This document shows, in pieces, positions 21,851-26,807 of a DNA stretch of 26,807 nt. Where the stretch lies: assembly GCA_049587715.1 (NCBI GenBank), contig JBAVEL010000070.1:1-26807 (forward strand). The letters are read 5' to 3'. The notes under the pieces were generated by a model. That model saw only the letters and a list, made by a program, of their open reading frames with translations, was not told the origin of the DNA and ran no database searches. Each line of letters starts with the position of its first letter. Within the stretch, counting starts at the first letter, position 1. The translations under genes and the position numbers were made by a program. Source of the stretch: JBAVEL01 sp049587715. Its GTDB lineage: Bacteria > Bacteroidota > Ignavibacteria > UBA10030 > UBA6906.

Positions 21851-22873
21851 CTATCGCCTGCCGGCCAGGAACTCTTCCGCCAGCAGCACCTCCCGGGGGC
21901 TCCCCATGAAGAGGGGGGAGCGCTGGTGCAGACTCCCGGGGGGGATCTCCAGAATCCGCCTTCTCCCGTCGGAGGCCCTGCCGCCGGCCTGCTCCATGAT
22001 GAACGCCAGAGGGTTCGCCTCGTACATGAGGCGGAGCTTCCCCTCGGGGTTCTTCGCGTCCCCGGGATAACAGTAGACACCTCCGTAGAGCAGGGTGCGG
22101 TGCAGGTCGGCCACCAGGGAACCGATGTACCGCGCCGAATAGGGCCTACCCGTGGACGGGTCCTCCTGTTTCAGATAGTCCACGAAGCCGCGCATGCCGG
22201 GCTCCCAGCGGCCGTAGTTCCCCTCGTTCACGCTGTAGATTGCCCCCTCGGGGGGGATGCGGATGTTCTCGTGCGACAGGAGGAACTCCCCCACCGACGG
22301 ATCCAGCGTGAAACCGTGGACCCCCCGCCCGGTCGTGTAGACGAACATCATGCTGGAGCTGAACAGGACGTAGCCCGCCGCCGCCTGCCGCGCTCCCACC
22401 TGCAGCACATCCTCCAGGGACCCGCGTCCCGAGGGAGTGACCCGGCGGAAGACCGAGAAGATGGAGCCCACCGTGACATTGGCGTCAATGTTGCTCGATC
22501 CGTCCAGGGGGTCGTAGAGGAGCGAGTACTTTCCGTGCGGATAGTCGGCCGGAATGTGGAGCAGGTCCTCGTTCTCCTCCGAGGCCATGACGCAGACATG
22601 TCCGCCGTGGTCCATGGCCTTGAAGATCGTCTCGTCGGCGAACTCGTCCAGCTTCTTCACCACGTCCCCGCTCACGTTCATCCGGTCCGTTCGGCCCAGG
22701 ATGTTCACCAGCCCGGCCTTGCTGACCTCCCTCCACACAAGCTTGGCGGCAAGGGAGAGGGCGTGGAGGAGTCCCGAGAACTCGCCCGTGGCGCCGGGGT
22801 GCCGGTGTTCCCCCTCGATGATGTGCCGTTCAAGGGTCATGAACTTGGATGCCGTCGGAGCAAAGGTGGTCAT
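21851..22873 (-). CDS. fbp: Fructose-1,6-bisphosphatase, class I
   Basis: A 340-residue protein, the usual length for class I FBPase, which hydrolyses fructose-1,6-bisphosphate to fructose-6-phosphate in gluconeogenesis in the cytoplasm. It shows the metal-binding YDPLDGSSNID, the upstream ASEENEDLL, the substrate region GGVYCYPGDAKNPEGKLRL and the following YEANPLAFIMEQAGGRASDG. GAGAGGGG precedes the ATG by about 8 nt, and a promoter lies about 50 bp upstream, so it is transcribed alone. It is convergent with the YbgF-like gene. Confidence 0.97.
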   Translation of the reverse strand: MTTFAPTASKFMTLERHIIEGEHRHPGATGEFSGLLHALSLAAKLVWREVSKAGLVNILGRTDRMNVSGDVVKKLDEFADETIFKAMDHGGHVCVMASEENEDLLHIPADYPHGKYSLLYDPLDGSSNIDANVTVGSIFSVFRRVTPSGRGSLEDVLQVGARQAAAGYVLFSSSMMFVYTTGRGVHGFTLDPSVGEFLLSHENIRIPPEGAIYSVNEGNYGRWEPGMRGFVDYLKQEDPSTGRPYSARYIGSLVADLHRTLLYGGVYCYPGDAKNPEGKLRLMYEANPLAFIMEQAGGRASDGRRRILEIPPGSLHQRSPLFMGSPREVLLAEEFLAGRR

Positions 22874-22923
22874 GGGCGTTCCCCTCTCAGGGTGTGCGGC
22901 GCACGCCGGCGCCAGACGGAGGG

Positions 22924-22952
22924 AATCTACTCACCCGGTCCCAGAGTTTCAA
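22924..22952 (-). promoter_or_regulatory. fbp: Promoter of fbp
   Basis: TTGAAA (22947-22952), 17 nt, TAGATT (22924-22929) on the minus strand, giving a leader of about 44 nt. Confidence 0.65.
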
Positions 22953-22998
22953 GGCACAGGGGCTTTCCGCGCGTTGCTGCGGTACCCGGGGGCGCGCA

Positions 22999-23262
22999 TC
23001 AGGGCTTCAGCAGGTGCGGGGGGCGGAAACCGCGGTAGGTGTCGAACCGGGAATCGTAGAAGACGATGTTGAAGGAGGCATCCCGGAGGGTCCCGCCGGA
23101 GGGATAGAGATAGAACTCGCCGAGGACTGGAGTCACCCGGTTCACCGGCTTCCCGTTCTCCGTGTAGAACCGGAGGGTGTAGAAGCCGAGGGAGAAGGGG
23201 GCGGTCTCCAGTTGCCGCAGGATGTTCTCATCCCGGAAGAGACAGGGATCGTCCGGGGTCAC
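22999..23262 (-). CDS. Small protein of unknown function
   Basis: An 87-residue protein I do not recognise: no signal peptide, with aromatic-rich beta strands (LGFYTLRFYTENGKPVNR, GEFYLYPSGG, SFNIVFYDSRFDTYRGFR). The composition looks like real protein. Start is GTG 23262; its ribosome site GAGGGCG overlaps the end of the aldo-keto reductase gene and can pair with an upstream CGCCC. It is the last gene of the peptidase/SDR/reductase operon. Confidence 0.6.
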   Translation of the reverse strand: MTPDDPCLFRDENILRQLETAPFSLGFYTLRFYTENGKPVNRVTPVLGEFYLYPSGGTLRDASFNIVFYDSRFDTYRGFRPPHLLKP

Positions 23263-23264
23263 CG

Positions 23265-23279
23265 CGCCCTCAGAGGGCG
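23265..23279 (-). promoter_or_regulatory. Inverted repeat covering a stop codon and the next ribosome site
   Basis: CGCCCTC (23273-23279 on the minus strand) and GAGGGCG (23265-23271) form a perfect 15-bp palindrome. In mRNA, CGCCC pairs with GGGCG around TCTGA, hiding the ribosome site of the 87-residue gene while the reductase stop codon lies in the loop. Ribosomes finishing the reductase would open it. Confidence 0.45.
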
Positions 23280-24220
23280 ACCCCGGCCCCGGCCGGGGAG
23301 GTCATCTCCTCCAGGGCCACCAGGGCGTCGGGCGTGAGGGAGATCCTTTGCGCGCGGGATATCTCCCGGATGTGGTCGGGGCTCCGCGCCCCGCAGACGG
23401 CAACCGCCACCAGGGGATTCTGCAGAAGCCAGGAAAGGGCAAGCTCCGTCAGGCTGATGCCGGCATGCCGGGCGAAGGCGCGCAGGCGGTTCACGGACTC
23501 CACGGCGGCACGATAGGCCCCCCCCCGGAACCGCCGGTCCTTCTCCCTCCTGTCCGCCAGATCGAAGACCGCATTGCGGTGAAGCTCCCCGTGGAGGAGG
23601 CCGCAGAAGAACGGTTCGCAGGCGGCGAAGCTCATCCCCGCGGCCCGGCAGAAAGGAAGAACCTCCCGCTCGGCGGACCTGTCCAGCAGGTTGTAGGGGG
23701 ACTGCACCATCTCGAGACGACCCCACCGGAGGGCTTCACGCATGTGAGACCTGTCGGCGTCACAGGTGCCGAGGAAGCCCACCTTGTTCTCCTGGCGGAG
23801 CCGGAGCAGGGTCTCCATGGTCTCGCCGGGGGGGGTATGGGGATCGGGACCGTAGATCTGCAGGATGTCAATGCGGTCCCGGCGGAGCCGGCGCAGGCTT
23901 GATTCCAGGCGCAGGCGGATGGTGGGTCCGTCGTTGTTCCGCCACGTCCCCAGCTCCCAGACCGTCCCGGCCCCGATCTTGGTGGCGATCACCACGCGGT
24001 CGGTGTCCGGGCCCAGCGCTTCGGCCAGGAGACTCTCCGCAGCCCCGTCCCCGTAGGCGGGGGAGGTGTCGAAGTAGGTGATCCCCTGTTCCAGGGCCGC
24101 GTGCACGGTGCGCAGGACCTCGATCTTCCGCACCGGCCCGTACTGGCCTCCGAAGCCCAGCCCGCCCAGCCCGATCCGGGACACCTGGAGCGTGGTTCTA
24201 CCGAGAAAGGCGTATTCCAT
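23270..24220 (-). CDS. Aldo-keto reductase family protein lacking the catalytic His
   Basis: A 316-residue TIM-barrel aldo-keto reductase, cytoplasmic and expected to use NADPH. The catalytic set is D51 and Y56 in FDTSPAYGDG and K81 in IATKIG. The fourth member, normally the His of a QLHRPD-type motif, reads QIYGPDP: Y123 takes its place. The His helps polarise the carbonyl, so rate or substrate choice may be changed. C-terminal cofactor-binding residues (CGARSPDHIREI) are present. GAAGGAGA precedes the ATG by about 9 nt. It follows the SDR gene by 60 bp without an evident promoter, suggesting one operon. Confidence 0.9.
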   Translation of the reverse strand: MEYAFLGRTTLQVSRIGLGGLGFGGQYGPVRKIEVLRTVHAALEQGITYFDTSPAYGDGAAESLLAEALGPDTDRVVIATKIGAGTVWELGTWRNNDGPTIRLRLESSLRRLRRDRIDILQIYGPDPHTPPGETMETLLRLRQENKVGFLGTCDADRSHMREALRWGRLEMVQSPYNLLDRSAEREVLPFCRAAGMSFAACEPFFCGLLHGELHRNAVFDLADRREKDRRFRGGAYRAAVESVNRLRAFARHAGISLTELALSWLLQNPLVAVAVCGARSPDHIREISRAQRISLTPDALVALEEMTSPAGAGVAL

Positions 24221-24280
24221 GATCGCAGATCTCCTTCGAAGCAGGGGCCGCGCCGGTCCGCCCCACGCCGCGCACGCCCC

Positions 24281-25069
24281 TCATGAGGTGCCCGAGCGAT
24301 GCACCATGGCGGCCGAGGCCTGCGCCGTGGGGAGCAGCAGCATCTCCGCCACGCTGACGTGCGCAGGACGCTGCACGCAGAAGAGCACGGCCTCCGCCAC
24401 GTCCTCCCCCGTCAGGGGCTGCATGCCGGCATAGGTCCTCCCGGCGCGCCCGGCATCGCCCCGGTATCTCACCAGGCTGAACTCGGTCTCCACCAGGCCG
24501 GGGTCCACATTCGTGACCCGGACATCCGTCCCCTGGAGGTCCATCCGCAGGCCGCGGCCCAGCGCCGTCACGCCGAACTTGGAGGCGCAGTACACGTTTC
24601 CGCCGGGATAGACCTGGTGCCCGGCGATGGACCCGATGTTCACCACGTGGCCCCAATTCCGCCGGACCATGCCGGGGATCACGGCGCGGGAAACATACAG
24701 AAGGCCCTTGACATTGGTGTCGATCATCTCCTCCCAGTCCCGGAGCTCCCCTTCATGGAGCTTTGCCAGCCCCCGGCTCAACCCCGCGTTGTTCACCAGC
24801 ACCTCGATCTCCTCCCAGGCGGGGGAAAGACCTCCGAAGAAGGCCTCCACCTGGGGCTGGTTCCGCACATCCAGCCGGGAAATCAGGACGCGCGCGCCCC
24901 ATGCGCCCTCCAGGTCCCGGGCCAGCCGTTCCAGGCGGTCCTGCCGCCGGGCCAGCAGGATGAGGGAGGCGCCCTCCCGGGCGAAGACCCGGGCGCAGGC
25001 CTCCCCGATGCCGCTGCTTGCCCCCGTCAGGCAGACGATTCTGTTCCGCAGATCCGTCTGGCGGCTCAC
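24281..25069 (-). CDS. Short-chain dehydrogenase/reductase (YdfG-like)
   Basis: A 262-residue classical SDR. The cofactor motif TGASSGIG (15-22) and NNAG (93-96) are intact, with catalytic N119, S147 (IGSIAG), Y160 and K164 (YCASK). R41/R42 after the second strand suggest NADP preference. The C-terminal EDVAEAVLFCVQRPAHVSVAEMLLLPTAQA closely resembles YdfG-type hydroxy-acid/serine dehydrogenases. Start GTG 25069 overlaps the peptidase stop (GTGA). Its substrate is not defined by the sequence. Confidence 0.93.
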   Translation of the reverse strand: MSRQTDLRNRIVCLTGASSGIGEACARVFAREGASLILLARRQDRLERLARDLEGAWGARVLISRLDVRNQPQVEAFFGGLSPAWEEIEVLVNNAGLSRGLAKLHEGELRDWEEMIDTNVKGLLYVSRAVIPGMVRRNWGHVVNIGSIAGHQVYPGGNVYCASKFGVTALGRGLRMDLQGTDVRVTNVDPGLVETEFSLVRYRGDAGRAGRTYAGMQPLTGEDVAEAVLFCVQRPAHVSVAEMLLLPTAQASAAMVHRSGTS

Positions 25070-26733
25070 CGCGGCCCCTCCGCCAGAGGATAGCGGGGTC
25101 TGATGTCCACGGGAATGCCCCCCAGGCGGTCCAGGACTTCCTGCATGGGAGGGGTCATCCGGGCGTAGCGATCCAGGAGGGCGCCGGCGGCCGCGTAGTC
25201 CCCCTCCGCCTGGACGGTCATGATCATGCCGGTCAGATCCGCCACCGCCTTCTTCATGCGCGTCCCGTCGAGGGAGAAGGTTCCCCGGTCGTACCGGATG
25301 GCGCCGGCTTCCATCAGGTAGTTGAACTGGAGCGCCATGCCCTTCCCGTGCGCCTCGTGGATGCCGAAGCGGATGGAGCGGAACATGCCCGCCAGGAATG
25401 TGGCATACAGCGCGGGCTCCCCGGAGGGGGGGAACACACCCCGTTCCGCCAGGTACCCCAGGGCGAAGAGCCCCCCGATGTCGGCCTTGGCCTCCTCCAG
25501 GGCGGCATGCCGATCCTTCAGCTCGAGCCGGACCGTGGACTTCCTTCCCCCCGGGGCGATATCCTGCGGGCCCAGACCGTGCACCAGCTCGTGGGCCAGG
25601 ATGTGGGTGAAGAACGGTTCGAATGCCACCAGTCCGTGGAGGGAGGAGTCCAGGGCAATCCGGGCGATGGGCACAAGCACGGTGTTGAACTTGGCCTCCT
25701 GGACGTTCTTCAGCATGACCCGCTTGTTCCCCTTCTCCCGGGTCACGCGCTCATCATTCGGAAGGTTGAAGGCGGCGGTCTGGACGCCCGCTCCGGCCTC
25801 GCCGCCGGCGGCCACCAGATCCACCACCCGGATGGGAGCCGAGGCCCCGATGCGGGGATTCCGGTAGCGGGACGGAAGGGGCAGGTGGTCTTCGATCTCC
25901 TGCAGGTAGGCGGAAAACTCCTGCAGACGGCGGCTCTCCTGCTCGTTCCGTATCGCAATGAAGGCCTCGAAGGCCGCCTTGTAGTTGAAGAGCCGGTCCA
26001 TGTAGGTCTCGTAGGGGCCGATGGTCACCTCGAGCCGGCTGTCGGTGTCCATCCAGGCGATGTCGCTCTCGTAGTAGTCGTTGGAGAGGAAGGCCGCCGC
26101 GCGAAGCTCCAGAAAACGGCGGAGGGAGACGTTCTCAGTGGCGGCGGCGGCCTCCCGCAGAAGAGCCGAGGCCCTCTCCAGCGCCCCGCGGTATTCCTCG
26201 GCGTAGGGAACCGCGCGCAGCCGCCCGTCCGGCCCGCGCCGGATGGCCGTGAAGAACCCCGTGGCGCGGGCCCGCTCCTCCCCGCTCAAGGAGGCCAGCC
26301 ACTGCTCGAACTCCTCCCGGGTCATGTCGTCGGGATAGTGTGCGGCGTGGGGAGGCCGGGAAGGCACCCCCTCCACAAAGGGCTCATCGCCGTCCAGACT
26401 GGACCAGGGGGAACGCTCAATGGCGAACATCTCCAGGCGTTCCCTCCCTGCGGGGGAGCGGTCCGCTTCCAGGTGCCGGAGCAGAGCCTCATTGCCGCTC
26501 CAGACCTGGCGGAGATAGAGCGTGTCCATGATCCGGGCGGCGGCCGCCAGATGCCGCAGAGCCTGCCGCTCCCCCCCGGACAGAAAGAGGGTGTCGGAGG
26601 TGAGCACGGCAGGGGCGAAGCGCGCGATCCGGGCCGCGAGCGGAGAGGGGGACGCATCGGGTTGTTTCTGCATGCAGCCCTCCATCATGGAGAGAGCGAG
26701 GAGTCCGCTCAGGAACAGCACGGGAAGACGCAT
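25066..26733 (-). CDS. M49-type (dipeptidyl-peptidase III-like) zinc metallopeptidase, probable lipoprotein
   Basis: A 555-residue zinc peptidase related to bacterial dipeptidyl-peptidase III. The zinc site is HELVH (381-385) within HILAHELVHGLGPQ, and EEAKAD (413-418) supplies the third ligand; this pentapeptide HExxH replaces the hexapeptide of eukaryotic enzymes. A signal with Cys 20 (MMEGC) suggests lipid anchoring, though the lipobox is imperfect; DPP III enzymes are mostly cytosolic, so export is notable. Start ATG 26733 has CCGGAGG about 6 nt upstream; earlier in-frame codons lie in the leader. It heads the operon with the SDR, reductase and small protein. It probably trims oligopeptides. 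Confidence 0.88.
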   Translation of the reverse strand: MRLPVLFLSGLLALSMMEGCMQKQPDASPSPLAARIARFAPAVLTSDTLFLSGGERQALRHLAAAARIMDTLYLRQVWSGNEALLRHLEADRSPAGRERLEMFAIERSPWSSLDGDEPFVEGVPSRPPHAAHYPDDMTREEFEQWLASLSGEERARATGFFTAIRRGPDGRLRAVPYAEEYRGALERASALLREAAAATENVSLRRFLELRAAAFLSNDYYESDIAWMDTDSRLEVTIGPYETYMDRLFNYKAAFEAFIAIRNEQESRRLQEFSAYLQEIEDHLPLPSRYRNPRIGASAPIRVVDLVAAGGEAGAGVQTAAFNLPNDERVTREKGNKRVMLKNVQEAKFNTVLVPIARIALDSSLHGLVAFEPFFTHILAHELVHGLGPQDIAPGGRKSTVRLELKDRHAALEEAKADIGGLFALGYLAERGVFPPSGEPALYATFLAGMFRSIRFGIHEAHGKGMALQFNYLMEAGAIRYDRGTFSLDGTRMKKAVADLTGMIMTVQAEGDYAAAGALLDRYARMTPPMQEVLDRLGGIPVDIRPRYPLAEGPR

Positions 26734-26774
26734 GAAGCCTCCGGCGTGAGGTGCAGAAGTGTGGAAAACACCAC

Positions 26775-26803
26775 AAGATACCACGGGATGCAAACACAAT
26801 CAA
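26775..26803 (-). promoter_or_regulatory. Promoter of the metallopeptidase operon
   Basis: TTGATT (26798-26803), 17 nt, TATCTT (26775-26780) on the minus strand; transcription would start near 26768 with a 35-nt leader. Confidence 0.6.
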
Positions 26804-26807
26804 GGAC

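Noticed and set aside
1..26807. CRISPR array, insertion sequence, integrase or rRNA
   Set aside because: No regularly spaced direct repeats, transposase or recombinase motifs, or rRNA-like sequence were seen.

Overview
The window is a GC-rich stretch from a Gram-negative (diderm) bacterium. It carries at least five lipoproteins with recognisable lipoboxes, a YbgF/CpoB-like periplasmic TPR lipoprotein, an EnvC-like murein hydrolase activator, a LolB/DUF4292-like lipoprotein and a predicted outer-membrane beta-barrel. The mix resembles poorly characterised high-GC lineages around the FCB/Gemmatimonadota/Eisenbacteria groups, but I cannot assign a phylum from sequence alone. Several vegetative promoters share a TTGnnn-17-TAnnnT form, and many genes are joined by 4-base ATGA/GTGA overlaps.

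Layout. (1) 1-2450: a visibly lower-GC patch with one gene, a DUF2779 protein that combines a Cas4-like PD-(D/E)XK nuclease with a DEDD exonuclease. It abuts a Pro-Arg-Glu tRNA cluster (2451-2755), so it is probably acquired DNA. (2) 2867-6786 (+): a sensor kinase/OmpR-type regulator pair, a tandem TGACAAT repeat resembling an OmpR/PhoB-family operator, and two exported proteins, one a duplicated GH2-type jelly-roll protein without a catalytic domain. (3) 6827-13632 (-): two family 2 glycosyltransferases, then a cell-envelope operon read from the right: lipoprotein, lipoprotein, beta-barrel/transglutaminase fusion, FecR-domain protein. (4) 13885-20070 (-): a tightly overlapped operon of TPR lipoprotein, LolB-like lipoprotein, EnvC-like protein and a membrane-bound CHASE2/AAA+ sigma-54 activator. 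(5) 20177-21843 (+): an ATP-grasp enzyme and the YbgF-like lipoprotein. (6) 21851-26733 (-): fbp, and an operon of an M49-type metallopeptidase, an SDR, an aldo-keto reductase lacking its catalytic His, and a small unknown protein.

The most interesting proposal is a local sigma-54 circuit. The CHASE2 activator has an intact GAFTGA loop. Two good -24/-12 promoters lie nearby, one before the glycosyltransferases (8754-8769) and one before the envelope operon (13726-13741). About 100-130 bp upstream of each sits the same 13-bp dyad, GGGGnCTGACCCC on the minus strand, and I saw it nowhere else in the window. I infer that the activator senses an envelope signal and switches on an outer-membrane barrel/transglutaminase/lipoprotein assembly together with glycan synthesis. 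This is a hypothesis from sequence only.
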